From Conoideocrella luteorostrata (taxonomy: Eukaryota > Ascomycota > Sordariomycetes > Hypocreales > Clavicipitaceae): a DNA stretch of 64,000 nt. Where the stretch lies: contig JASWJB010000080.1 of the NCBI GenBank assembly GCA_032433595.1, positions 1 through 64,000 on the forward strand, given 5' to 3'. Position numbers and translations under genes: made by a program. The first letter of the stretch is position 1; every line of letters begins with the position of its first letter. Below, one piece after another: positions 10,225 to 22,284 of this stretch. Below the pieces are notes generated by a model. That model saw only the letters and a list, made by a program, of their open reading frames with translations, was not told the origin of the DNA and made no database searches.

Positions 10225-12445
10225 TCCTTTTTTGCCAATTGCTCCAAACTTTTGGCCGTCTTCGATCTCTGTTGGTTCAGCTGTGAGTGCTGCGCAGGTT
10301 GGCTGCCTGCAAGCGTGTTGGCTGCGGTAGCGTGGTATATTTTGCTTTTTTATGTTGAGGTTTCAGTTAAAGCCACGACTGGATGGTAAATGGAAAGGCA
10401 ACTGATAGGGTAATTTTGTTCACATTGATACCGGCTTGGACAGTGTGTTGGAAACCACAGCAAGAACTAAGCTGGTTGCGAGGTAAGCGCTGAAAGGCTG
10501 CGAGATCGTTGGAGACAAGAAGTTGTCACGGCAAACCTAACCATCATCGAATGTATCAGGTTATCGTCTGTGGGAGTGTGTGGTGCGATAGAAATGCAGT
10601 GTGAAGGGTTGGTCACACAGCATGGCATGTAAGTCACACCATGATATAAGATTTATGGAATAACATATACACATTAGCCTCGTCCACATTTGCATGTGCC
10701 ACCGATACACCTTAATGATCATCTCGTAAGACGCTTATTTGCAGTATCCAAGGATATGAAGTAAAAATGCGCTGACAATTTGACAGTCATCCAAGCTTGC
10801 ATTTATGACATAGCAAGCCGCCTGTGCTGGCAGGAAAGGGGCCCATGCATACTGCAGAATAATCGGATGTGACCAATGCACATCTGCACGCTTGCAACGG
10901 ATGCAGGGTGCCTCTCTCTTCGTTTAAACCCTACAGATATTTTAATAGCATCGCCGCAAGATCAAGGTCGAGAGAGGTGTATGACCCGACTGACAAAGTT
11001 TGCCGCTGCCAGAGGTTTGCTGCCGGATTCGTCCTGATTTCGGGGGCATGAGATTTATGAGCGTCGCTCCGCCCGTTGGCTGCAGTGGTGGACTGCTCTC
11101 AGTAGATTGCGTCGTGGTTGGGCGTGTGCGCCCATTGGCAGCTTTTGGACCGCAATGGTGCCGCTGGGTGCCTGAGGCAGAACCTGAATGGCGGGTGCGG
11201 GCCAAGAAATACGCAACTGGTCTGAGGAATACGCCACCGGATAGGGGCATTGTAGAAATGCGATGGGCAGGAGATGGTCCCTGCTGCCCTTCCTGCCCCC
11301 CCGAACCTCCTGCTCTGAACTTCCGCAGGCAGTCCTGACTTTTTTTTCTGCTACACCGACAAGAGGCTTTTGGCACACTGTACGACGTAATTTAGCTGTT
11401 ACACGACCGGCCCAAAACCCACAGCCTTGCCTCCAGGCACTGTATATTTCACTGTGCTCATAGGACAAATATTCGCATGGAGCTACAGTGGCAAGACTGG
11501 CCGTCTACCTTCGTCGTCTCCTAATTCCCGCACTGTTCTAGCAGTCAGATTTGCGCCCGGCTACCCTGTCTTCTGTCTCGCATCCGGCCTCATTGCCTCC
11601 GCAGCCCACCGCAGTCCACAGCCAGCACCGGACTTTCCGCCTGCCCAAGTAATTTGATGTCCATCGCGACAATTGTCTCCACGGCTCAGCTTGAGAGCTG
11701 ACTGCGACGGCGACGGCGACCCAACGGACAACGACGACATCCGCGCGATTGCAAGTTGCGCATCTGTTCAAAACAGAATTTTGAGGAACACGCCTCATTG
11801 TGCTGCTATTGGAGTTGCCGGCCTTTTGGGTGTCTGGAGTGATTTTCTTCTGCGCTGTGGTGCTGAGGCACACACAAGCACACACACACACCCACCCACC
11901 ACCCACCACGCTCTCTCTCTCTCTTCTGCCTCCGGCCTGACAGAGGCAGAAGGCAGACGCAGACGCAGTGTGTGAGTGACTCCGTCCCAGCCCCCAGACG
12001 AAACTCGCTGTCCACCTTCACCTCACACTCTCACTTCCTCCATCACTGTTCATCCATATCCGTTCTTTTTTTCGTGCGTAATCTTTTCCCGCTCGCGCGC
12101 ATCTCCCCCGCTGTGAGAGCATTCTCTTCCTCCCCTCCCGATTGCGCATTTTAATTCCCCTTCCGACCGCCGACTTATTTTCGATCGCCGCGACCGAAGT
12201 ATCGAAACCCCTGCCGCGCCTGGTGTCGGTCGACCGACACGCCCCTCTACCACCGCCACGACCGTGGCCACGTTCTGCTCCTAGATCCCCCCCCTTCAAA
12301 AGATCTGTTTCCCAACGGCTCTGGTTCTCTTCTTTCGCGGGCCGCGCGAGGCAGATTGCCCACTTTGTCAAACCCGCCTGCCCTCCCGTGACAGTGCCGC
12401 TTCGTCCGGTCCTTCGCGTCGCAGCTATAAACGCCCACTGTCACA
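10225..12445. other. Long intergenic region and leader of the SomA-like gene
   Basis: The first ~1.2 kb shows nothing recognisable. From about 11,600 to 12,445 the sequence becomes C/T-rich with a CA/CT microsatellite, as expected for a promoter and long 5' untranslated leader of a regulatory gene. Short overlapping ORFs on both strands here are compositional artefacts. Confidence 0.55.
11868..11924. repeat. CA / CCCA / CT simple repeat
   Basis: A run of CA dinucleotides passes into CCCACCCACC and then (CT)n. It lies in the presumed promoter/leader of the SomA-like gene. Confidence 0.85.
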
Positions 12446-15196
12446 ATGGCCATGAACCAGAATATGGGCATGGCCAACATGAACACCATGGGTGGTCCTG
12501 TCAGCGGTGCGCCAATGCCCATGATGAATAATGGCGCTATGAATCCCCAGATGGCCGCCGCCGCCGCCGCAGCGAGGCAGCAACAGCTTGATAGCCAGCG
12601 CGGAGTCCTTAACACTTATATCTACGAATACTTCATCCGATATGGCATGCACGACTGTGCTCGAGCGCTACTATTAAGTGAACATCAAGTCAATGTCCAC
12701 AGGGATGGCACAAAAGGCGGTAATACTGCCAACGGCGACGATCCCATGGACACCGACTCCAAGGATGACTTGGACTCAAAATTACCCGAAGACCTCCCAC
12801 CACCAAAACTTCCTATGCCCGCGTCGGATACCTCATTTCTTTATGAGTGGTTCTGTCTCTTCTGGGATATCTATAATGCCCAGCGCGTTAAGACTGGCAA
12901 TGGCACTATTAACCAATACGTCTCACACACGCAGGTAAGCCAATTATACTCTTGATGGATGCTTTCTTCGTAGTGTCCTTCGATCTTGTTTGTGAGAACT
13001 AATCGTTGATCGTCAGCAACAATCTCGTTTGAAGCAGAATCAGCAGCAAGAGCTTATTCGTCAGATGCGCCCAGAGATGGCGGTACAGCACCAATACCAG
13101 GCGCAGATGATGAGATTGCAGCAGAATGGGGGGAATATGAACATGAACATGAAGCAGGGCAACCTGGCACAAAGAGCCATGGCTAACAATCAAAACAAGT
13201 AAGTATTGAATGAATATGCAACGCATGAACCGAGAAACTGGATTTAACATGGCTTCACCCAGCCCGCAAATACTGCTTCAGCAAGCCAAGCAAAACCAGA
13301 TGCAGCGTGACCCGTCCGGCATGGATCAGAATCGCGATCGCCCCTCATCACCCGCGTCCGGGGAGAATGCGCCATCACCTTCCAAGCGACCTCGCATTGA
13401 TGGGACCCCTTTCAACCCCAACCAGCCCGGCATGGTTCCCAATGGCCGACCTGCTCCAGGGATGCCTGGACAGCAGATGCCCAACAGCCAGAATGTTACT
13501 GCCGCTCACCAGATGCTCGCTTCCCATGGCATCAACCCGCACAGCCTGAACCAGCAACAACTTCAAAACTTCATCAACGCCCCTCCCGCCGCCCAGGCAA
13601 AGTCGATCGCAACCTACTCCCAGAATCTTCAGCAACACCATGGCTCCCAGATGGGCAACAAGCAGGTACCCAATGCCGGAGGGCCACACAACCAAGGCTC
13701 CCCAATGATGCCACCAGGAGGCCCTGATGGCACAGCTCTGAATGTGAATGCATTTTATAACCCTGACGGTCAAATGGCAGGTCCTGGGGCAATTCGTCCT
13801 GGCCCCGGAGGCGCTCAGGCGGCCGCTGGCAGCAACCACGCCCTGCAGGACTATCAGATGCAGCTGATGTTGCTTGAGCAGCAAAATAAGAAGCGTCTAA
13901 TGATGGCGAGACAAGAGCAGGATACCATTACGGGCCTGCCGCGAGAGGGAGGCGGGCAACCCGGACCCAATGGCCAGTTCACAGATGCCTCTCCCCAGGC
14001 TATGCGATCCGGAGCTTCGCCCAATCCTTCAGAGCAGATGAAGCGCGGTACCCCGCAGATGAACAGCTCTGGCATCCCGTCTCCGGTCCCCGAAGGCGGA
14101 CAGTCTCGCGACTCACCTAATCCTGCCATGAACTTCATGGGCAATCAGGTTGACCCAAATATGGCTCCTCACTTCTTTAAGGACGGCATGGGCGCTCAGG
14201 TTCAGATGAATGGCATGCGTCCACCAAGCTCACATCCAGGGCAACCCTTCAACGGCCAGATGAACGCCCAGCAGCATATGATGGCTCGCCAGATGCAGCA
14301 GCAACCTCAAGGCCAGCCCGGACAACAACCAGCTCAAGGTGCCCCAGGACAATGGCAACAAGGTCCTAACGGACAAACACCCCAGGGCATGCAGCAGAAT
14401 CAACCGGTACAAGGAACACCACAACCACGATCGATGCCTCCTCCATCAGCTCCTGCTGCCGCTGCAAACAATACCAACAGTCGCACAACTGCATCTCCCC
14501 AGCAAGCAGCGGCTGCTCCGCCTACGCCGAGCCAGTCCACAAAACCGGCACCAAAGAAGAAGGAAACAAAAGCCCAGAAGGAAAAGGTAAGTTGTCTCAT
14601 CCTTCACATCATATATGTGTTCGGTGCACACCGCTCTCTAGAGGGGTCTTTTCTAACAGAAATTTCTCAGCGTGCTGCTGCCGCCAAAAAGGCCAGCCAA
14701 CAAAACGCCAACAATGCTGGAGCCACTCCAGCCGGCGACAATGCTGGCGAGTCCGAGGCAACACCAGCAACACCAATTACCCCAGTCAACCCTGCGTTTA
14801 ATAAGAACGCGCAAAATGGAGGTGCTGGCGGAAATGCACAGGCGACTACGGCCAACGCTGCTCCATCTACGACGGCTGCTGCACCAGTTCCTCAGGCCGC
14901 CCCCGTTCCACCTCAGTCCCATGGAGATCCAAATCAGAACGGATTGATGGACAATAATTTTGGCATGGTGAGTTTGTAATGTGGGATGCGTGATATATGA
15001 TAAGAAGCAATTTTACTAATCATCGGGACAGATGGAATTCTCCGGGATAGAACTTGCCAACCCTCTGCAGTCAGGCGATGTTTTGAATGACTTTGATTTC
15101 GATTCGTTCCTCCATGATGGTGACGGCACTAACGAGCCTTTTGATTTTAACGGTACATTTACCGGCATGGAGGGGGGCGAAATCAGCGCCGACTAA
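12446..15196 (+). CDS. somA: LisH-domain transcriptional regulator, SomA/Som1/Flo8-like
   Basis: Five exons, 12446-12934, 13017-13198, 13263-14586, 14671-14967 and 15032-15196, join in phase to an 818-residue protein. Residues 53-80 form a LisH dimerisation motif (TYIYEYFIRYGMHDCARALL), followed by SFLYEWFCLFWDIYNAQ (~129-145), a segment characteristic of this fungal family. The remainder is low-complexity, rich in Gln, Met, Asn, Pro and Gly. The last exon encodes an acidic-hydrophobic tail with DFDFDSFL (~784-791), a plausible activation region. The family acts in the nucleus downstream of cAMP/PKA, controlling adhesion, conidiation and virulence in other fungi (A. fumigatus SomA, Magnaporthe Som1). 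The fourth intron (14587-14670) is 84 nt with no in-frame stop, so its retention would insert 28 residues after residue 665. The start ATG follows a long pyrimidine-rich leader. Confidence 0.88.
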
Positions 15197-16100
15197 GTAC
15201 AACTAAAAATGGATGCAGAAGACGAAAAGACTAAAGACGGAGACGACAATACTGTTTTTGATTTGACCAATGTGTTTTCTCTTATTTTACCTGTGTCATT
15301 GTGGCTCAACTCTAATTTGGCATCATTCGACATGGCGTTCAAGTGGGCTTTTCTCGTCGTTTCAATATCTACATTATATCACTAGTTTTTCTTATTTTAT
15401 ATTGTGGCGGCGATCAGGCTCTCTGGAGAGAGATGAGGTGGCTACAGATGGGAAAAGAGCCGTGTTTTTAAAGTGTTATATCTTTTGTTTCTATTTCATG
15501 TTTCATGTTTCAGTTCGGCTCTCGATCTTGGCTCTTTTTGGGTTGCTCTGACAGACTTTGGCTCTAGAAGAGCGTTGTCATGTTACTTTATCGTCGAGGG
15601 GAAAGGTCTGCAGGGTCCGGGCAAGTGGAAAGAATTGTGGAGTGCAAATCCGTCTCCCGAGCGTTATTTGTTTGGTTTATGTCGACAGCGGTCTCGAATA
15701 TATCATAACACCCTTGTACTGCCATCAATTATCAGGTCACCTGAAGAAGGAATGTGAACTGTGCTTGGTGATGTATTCTGCCCGACGGAATTAAATCCTA
15801 GTACGGCAATAAGCATGTGTTAAAGTCACTTCAGCATCTTGCTCTTGTAAACAAGCGTACCCAGTGAGCCCTACGCATAGGGTCCAGCTACTTTGAGGGG
15901 CCTCAACTTTATGAGACGCAGCTCATCCATTTCTGTACAATTTCAGCAATCCTTTTAACGCCATGCTCCAATCGACGCAAGTCTAGTGCCTGATGATGCT
16001 AATAGCAAGCAGAACAAGAAAACAAACTTAGTTACCCAAAAAGGGAAAAAAGGAAGGGAGAAAGAAAGAAATAACCGCTCCATTTCTCTTCTAAGTATCA
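15197..16100. other. Intergenic, convergent 3' ends
   Basis: It separates the 3' ends of the SomA-like and Bet3 genes and presumably holds both 3' untranslated regions. No coding signal is seen; the ORF near 15,270-15,550 is T-rich and unsupported. Confidence 0.55.
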
Positions 16101-16863
16101 TCAGTCATCCTCTGGAGGCAACTCATCATCGATATACCGTATCAGAGAAACCCTCATTTCAGTGGTATCATTTCCCCGCAGCACATCGCTGATAAAGTGA
16201 GCCTCCACCTGCATCTGCACCATTTCCAAGGCCCCCCTCAACACACCACACAGGATGTTCGAGTACCATAGCTCGTTCTGCGCTCGTCCATCATCCGGGA
16301 GCTCGACAAAGTCGGCAAAAGGGTTCTCGTCGAATACGAGTGAAAATTGATTGTTATCGGAGGTCCAATTTGTTACTTGCGGGGTGATGTTGAGAAATAT
16401 TTTGAAGCCAACCTATTTTTCGTTTATCAGCGAGAGTTGGAACACTGTGCAGGCTAAAGCGTGGGGGTTGAGACTTGCCCTTGAAATCATATCAGCAGTC
16501 TCTCGAAAATTCGCACATCGCTTCATGGTGTTTGACTTGGCGAGGTAGTCTTCGATGAGGCGCAGGCCGATGTTGTATCCCATCTTGTCAAGTTGTTTAT
16601 TGACTTCGACGTAGTCGCTGTCAAAGTCTTTGCAGAGTTGGGCGACAACGGTGCCGTAAGTTAGCGTGACGAGTTCGGCGTTGACTTTGTCGATGCGGGT
16701 TCTGGAGCTGGTTAGATCTCGGGGCGAAAGGGAACGGGAATGGCAATAAAGAAAGTAAGAAGCCTACTTCCATATCCTGCGATGAGTTAGTGTGTGGTTT
16801 CGGAGCTCTGGGTTGCTGGAGCACATACTCTTCGCCGACGCGAGAAGCTTTGCTCGCCGCCAT
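16101..16863 (-). CDS. BET3: TRAPP complex subunit Bet3 (TRAPPC3)
   Basis: Four exons on the minus strand, 16863-16829, 16776-16768, 16701-16479 and 16412-16101, give a 192-residue protein, matching the yeast Bet3 length. Family segments include GEEIWK, VNAELVTLTYGTVVAQLCKD, MGYNIGLRLIEDYLA, VGFKIFLNITPQVTNW, FDENPFADFVELP and LWYSNILCGVLRGALEMVQM. Bet3 is a core subunit of the TRAPP tethering complexes, which activate Ypt1/Rab1 at ER-Golgi and Golgi membranes. Two gene-structure features stand out. Exon 2 is a 9-nt microexon (GATATGGAA) supplying the conserved I-W-K. The last intron (16478-16413) starts with GCAAGT, a GC-AG intron with a good donor context. A second possible acceptor six bases upstream of exon 3 would add two residues; I preferred the one that matches yeast spacing. 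It is divergent from the U5-40K gene. Confidence 0.93.
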
Positions 16864-17341
16864 GATGGTTAGGAAGGAGGTGGGATACTACGAGTTGTTG
16901 AGCTGAGTGGGAAGGTGGTTTCGGTTGCGTATGTGGTAAAGGACGGGGGATGGGTCGCCTGAGGTAGAGGATTCTCAGGAGATAGTTGATCGTTTTCTGG
17001 AGCTCGTGAGGTGTGCTGTAGCAATTGGATTGATTGCATCTGAACCTTGTAACTACCTGCTAACTACTCCGAGGTCAAGGTGGGGAAGTCATTCACTGTA
17101 AAGAGAAAGGGAACAATCACCGGCCCGACAGCGAATGGCTGACTGACCCGCAATCGCAGGGAGCTCCAACCCCAGTTTTGCGAACAAGGTCGAAAAGTTC
17201 CTTAACCTCCACATTAGATCTCCCGATATTGCACACGACTGTTCCACCACAGCGCTACATACAGGCAAAAGCCATACAGGCGCGTATAGGCGACCATTTT
17301 TGGTACAGAAACTCACGTTTTGCATCGTCAACCTGCCCAAC
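16864..17341. promoter_or_regulatory. Shared divergent promoter, Bet3 / U5-40K
   Basis: 478 bp lie between two divergent housekeeping start codons, so both promoters must be here. I see no strong TATA box. The assignment rests on gene arrangement only. Confidence 0.6.
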
Positions 17342-18567
17342 ATGTCGGCCGAAAAGCGTCCCGCGGAGGACGACCCTAACCCTTCTCAGATGCTCGTCAA
17401 GAGACAGAATGTTAGCAACTCAGAGGGTGCGCTGGCGCGCCTGAATGCGTCTAGCAATGCCTTGGTGCAAACGGTCCGTATATCTCTACCCAAACTCGTC
17501 GGCGTGGCTAATTTGGAGAGCAGAGCATAAGAACGAGCGGACTGCAAGCTCCCGTAATGGAACTGTCGGGACACACTGGAGAGATTTTCTCAGCCAAATT
17601 CGACCCTACTGGCAACTTGATCGCATCTGGTTCAATGGACAGGAGTATAAGTATGACTACCTCCAAATACTGTGCTCAGAGGCTACCCGCTGCTAACCTG
17701 CATCACAAGTGCTTTGGAGAACATATGGCGATTGTGAAAATTACGGCCTATTAAACGGCCACAAAGGCGCCATTCTCGACCTGCAATGGTCGCGTGACTC
17801 GGAAATTCTCTACACAGCATCGGCGGATATGCACCTCGCTAGCTGGGACCTTACCTCCGGCACAAGAATACGAAGGTACGTCGGGCACGAAGAAGTCATC
17901 AACTCGGTGGATATTACCCGGCGCGGCGAGGACCTCCTTATCAGCGGCAGTGACGACTCAACCATTGCCATCTGGGACCCGCGGAGCAAAAATGCCGTCG
18001 ACTATATTCAAACGGATTTCCCCATTACGTCGGTAGCCATGTCGCAAGCCGGAAACGAAATCTTTTCAGGCGGTATCGATAACGATATTCGTGTGTGGGA
18101 CCTGCGGAAGAAGTCGGCGGTGTATTCCATGTTGGGCCACTCAGATACAATCATGTCGTTGAAGGTGTCGCCCGACTCTCAATCTTTAGTATCTTATGCG
18201 ATGGATTCGACAGTACGAACTTGGGATATTCGACCCTTTGCTCCTACCGAAAGACATATTCGCACTTTTGACGGTGCAAGCGTAGGTGTGGAAAAGAACT
18301 TGATGGGTGTTAGCTGGGATGCAGACGGCAAGAAGATTGCTGCGGCATCAACGGATGGTACTGTGCTTGTATGGTCAAATGACAATGGCAAGCTGTTGTA
18401 CAAGTTGCCTGGCCATAGAGGAACTGTCAACTCTGCAGAGTTTTCTCCTGGCAAGGAGCCTATATGTAAGTGGTGATGATGGAGTGTGCTCGATTCAATT
18501 TTGCTAACTTTTGGTAGTGCTATCGGCTTCGACAGATCGTACCATGCTGCTGGGGGAGTTGAAATGA
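17342..18567 (+). CDS. U5 snRNP 40-kDa-like WD40 splicing protein
   Basis: Four exons, 17342-17473, 17524-17650, 17710-18465 and 18518-18567, encode about 354 residues, close to the ~357 of human SNRNP40. After a polar N-terminus, RTSGLQAPVMELSGHTGEIF starts the propeller, followed by FDPTGNLIASGSMDRSI|MLWRTYGDCENY and repeats ending in WDL, WDP, WDLR, WDI and VWS. The C-terminus LSASTDRTMLLGELK fits the family. The protein (Spf38/Cwf17 type) is a WD40 scaffold of the U5 snRNP in the spliceosome. Junctions 2 and 3 (A|TG and T|TG) are certain from phase and homology. The first intron is less sure: GTCCGT at 17474 to CAG at 17523 is my choice, and a three-base shift of the acceptor is possible. 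Confidence 0.92.
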
Positions 18568-19288
18568 TGTTCGATATGAAGGATTGAGTACTTGGCCGCT
18601 GCTAATTTGAACCGGCGGACTGCGCTGGTCCTGTACGGGCATGAAATAGATGGGAGCGCCGAGGATGTCACTTGCATGATTCGCTGCTCGCTGCGCCGCT
18701 CTGGATTCGGTACGACATGTACATTTCGGCCATTGAGGGTGCTGGCTGTTTCTTGTTACTGTCACGGATTATAAGCGGCTCGGGCTAGAAAATGTGGATT
18801 TGTCGCACATGCGACCAGCAGCCTAGATTCGACAAGCTTGCGGTGACTGAGTGTCCAAATTTGCGGCGGAACCCACCACAACGCCAAGGACCGAAAGGGA
18901 GTAACGGGGAGCGTCTTGTGAGAATCTGTATAATATTACCGACCATTTAGTGCCGGACACAAAATCTGTTAAGGTGACGGGAAGGTTGGTGGAGTGAGGA
19001 TGGCCAACTATAGGATGAACCACGTCTTCCTTGTTAATACCCAAAGGAAAACGGCACAGAAAATTGCGACACTTTTGGAAATACTTTATGACACCTGTAT
19101 CATTTCAATATCAAACTAATGCAGCGGGTGATACATGGCGTAGCGGACTCTTCTATGCGATGAAACTCTGCTACATCATTCCCTTGCGAGATAATAAAAC
19201 ACGGCGAAACCTTCAGATATTGGCATACACCATGGAATGAAATTGGCTGATGAAGCAGTGCAGAGCCCTCACTGAAACGAACGAACTG
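18568..19288. other. Intergenic, convergent 3' ends
   Basis: It lies between the 3' ends of the U5-40K and kinase genes. No gene, RNA or repeat is recognisable. Confidence 0.6.
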
Positions 19289-20700
19289 TCATTGAAACCA
19301 TGGGTGCCGCAAAATCTGACTAGTATCCCACCTCTCCCGCGGCTCATACGCACAAATCTTGAGCAACAGGTCCTTCAACAAACTCATCTCGTCCTCAGGG
19401 AAGCCCATCGTCTTCACCACCTGCATCACTCCATCTACCGTCCCCATATGCTGCCTATTTCCTCTCAACACGCTATCGACGCTAAAGTCCTCCCCGTGAA
19501 TGTCTATCCTCCTCCGAAAAGGCCTCCCCTCCTCATCGCGATAATCCACGCGCTGCTTCCACTTTGTCCACCACTGCAGAGGAAGCTTGCCGAAAAATGC
19601 AATCATCTCGTTGAGCACTTCATCGGGCCCATAGAGCATGTCAAACAGAGGCATTTGGAGCCGGATCTCGACGAGGGTACAGCCCAGGGCCCAGATGTCG
19701 CATGCCGGCCCGACGGGATCGTTCCTGTCGTCGATGAGCATCTCCGGAGGGAGATAGCTCTCCGGGGTGCCTAGATCGGGCGGTGGCGAGGAGACTGGGT
19801 ACGATCCGCCGAAGTCGATGAGGGAGATTTCGGGGACGAGGTAAGTGGACGTTAGTTTGGCGAGGTTTGCTGCTGGGAGGAGGTATCTGGGTGACCCGGC
19901 GGGGAGGTCTTGCCCGCTGGAGGAGAAGACATCGCCGGGTTCGGGGGCTCCAATGAGAGATAGGAGGTCCTGTTCGTCTAGGGAGTCTACGTCTCTGAGC
20001 TTGACGTGAATGTTTACGGGGCGAAAGTCTTTTTGTATAATGGTTAGCGAGTAAATAACCTATTTCATTCAGTGTTGCCAAAAATAAAATGCAGACAGCA
20101 TTTCTTCTTCTTTGTCAACTTACCACCGTGTCCAATACCACTTTCGTGCAAACAATGCAACGCCTGTACCGCCTGGTGGCACAATGTACGAAGGACTGGT
20201 CCGGGATTGTCCAGATGATGCCACAATTCCGGGGAAGTAGCCTGTCCCAGCAGGGGAAGTACAATACACTGATGCGTGCCATTCGGCCCATGCACCTCGA
20301 AATTGTCCAGCGGTAGGGCCAAGTACTGAGCGCCAGGCTTACATCTGTCCAAATTCTTCATGAAGGACAGCTCTGCGACCTCACCAGGTAGCACCTCCGC
20401 GGTCATGACCTTGACAGCAACATATCGCTGTAGTTGATCGTCTCGACACAGCCAGATGGTGCTGAAGCCCCCATGGCCGAGCTTATGAATGACGCGATAT
20501 CGGCCTCCGTTCCCAAGGCAGTCGCTTACATGTATGGGGTGATAGCCGCCTTCCTGGTATTCGTCTAGATTTTCTACATCGTCGTTTGTGCCGTTAAAGT
20601 ATGTGCCGTGGGCTGTCGTCGGCGGCGGCAACACAATATCATGGTAGCTGTAGCGCATTCCGCTGTGTAAGGCGTCACTTCTGTCAAAATGATGGTCCAT
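19289..20700 (-). CDS. SRPK-like serine/threonine protein kinase
   Basis: Two exons, 20700-20124 and 20028-19289, flank a 95-bp intron; the junction codon G|AC restores the catalytic Asp. The product is 438 residues. The glycine loop LGHGGFST is at 74-81, the VAVK lysine at 97, the catalytic loop GHGDFRPVN at 190-198 (Asp193, Asn198), the DFG-like IDFGGSY at 263-269, an APE-like LPPEML and the Asp-Ile-Trp-Ala-Leu-Gly helix. The segment between the catalytic loop and DFG is longer than usual (~65 residues), which is SRPK-like. SRPK kinases phosphorylate SR proteins. Fungal genomes carry many divergent copies of this type, and the usual catalytic-loop lysine is replaced by Arg195 here, so substrate and strength of activity are uncertain. 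A TACGGAGT-type octamer lies about 45 bp upstream of the start codon. Confidence 0.88.
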
Positions 20701-22284
20701 TTTTCTTCTTTCTCCTTATGGGGGTTTACAACAGAATATGATGTACTCCGTAAAACCATGGAAGTGATGGACGGAAGAATCTGCAGAAACGGCGCAGCGT
20801 CAAGACGCTGTTGTGGCGCCGCCACTGTCCGCAGCTAAGACACGATGGGTACCTGGGGAAAGCGAACTAGAGAGATTCGCCAGCTGAAACAAATTGCGAG
20901 ATTGGACGGCGGCCGAAAGTTTAACCTGGCTGTGTGTGTATGTGAAGATGTACGTCGTAGCAGCAGCAGAACAGCCGTATTTAAGGTGAGAACACTAGGA
21001 GTAATTCGATGATCCGACTGGTTGATAGTCTGCTGAGGCTGAGAATAGCACGGGTTGAAAACATGGACTAATTTCCTCATAGACGATGGTAAGTAGGTGT
21101 CACAAGCGTTGCGGCGTACCCTCGAGCCCTGTTCTGTCCAAAGCTGGTTTGATCTTTGACTTGGACCCCGCAGTCCGGAGTGAGTCCGGGATGCGACGAG
21201 GGAGGGGGGCAGGGGCGGGACTGTTTTCTTCTTTCTTTCTCTCCTTCTTTCATTCTTTCATCTTCTCGTTGACCGTGCCCGAGTGAGAAATGAACGGCTG
21301 ATGGCTATGGCGTGTTAGTTAAATTGCTGTTGCCTTGCGTGCTGCTGAAACATATTGTCATGCTTGATACTATCTGTAGCAGCTTCTAAATGTGGTTGGC
21401 GCCATTTGAAGGCCGGACAGAATACTTGTCAGTACCTGTACGTATCGAGACGACGCCACCACAATTTTAGCCGCTGAGGCAAGGGTAATGATTAATGATA
21501 TTTCCGGAAATGCATGAGATACGGCTTTTCTGCAATGGTAGTCGGACTGCTTTGCCTAGTCGAGTCGAGGTTCAGACCTTCGCCCTGGTCTAGGTCGGCG
21601 GGAGGTGACATCTCGCAGCCCCACCGCATAGTTTATGCGGAGTAGATGGTTCAGATGGATGCTTCCCGAAGCGACTTGGAGATGGAATGCAATATTATTC
21701 TCTGTCGGCATTGCTCTGGATTTTGATTCGTGTTGGGTCGACTCGTTTCATTGAATCACAAAATAAATATCCATTTGACTGGCTTATTCTGGACTTCAGG
21801 ATCTCTCGGGGGCACGACGGAGCAGAGAGGAGATTTAGCCACGACCGCATTTTGGCACCGTACAACTGCCGTCTGGTGTTGTGCGAGTTGCGGGGCGATC
21901 GCGTGCGACGCGCATAATCCAAAAAAAGGCCGAAAGCTGATACTTATCGAGCTGCCTCGCGAGCGATGCCGTATGCTTTCAACCAAGTCTGCAGACCTCA
22001 TAACTAATTGGGCAGCCAATCTGCCACTATGCGTTCCATTGCCGCAGCCGATGCCGTATACAGGAACTTTCCAGGTCTTGGTTCGCCCATACATATACAT
22101 ATCGTCAACTGCTCCGCTCCGTACTCGGTCTGGTGGAGCTGCCGCCATCCGACTTCGCTGAATTCATGTCATGTTCAGGTTGCCGGCAATTCGTCAAACG
22201 TCGAGCGTCAAACATCAGCGTGCACAGCCAGCAGCAGTCTTCCAGACCGCCGTATACCAGACAAGCTATTCACCATTTGCCGGC
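20701..22284. other. Intergenic between divergent genes
   Basis: About 1.6 kb of upstream sequence for the kinase (minus) and the PLP enzyme (plus). It has a T/C-rich tract near 21,225-21,270. A 143-residue ORF at 21,730-22,161 shows no domain, and I do not call it. Confidence 0.55.

Noticed and set aside
10942..11657. Overlapping 112-144-codon ORFs on both strands
   Set aside because: GC-rich open frames in several phases at once without domains; compositional artefact.
12018..12371. 117-codon minus-strand ORF in the SomA leader
   Set aside because: Arg/Gly-rich antisense reading of a pyrimidine-rich leader.
21730..22161. 143-codon ORF upstream of the PLP enzyme as an extra exon or gene
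   Set aside because: It has no domain, an equally long antisense ORF overlaps it, and no splice path joins it in phase to the enzyme.
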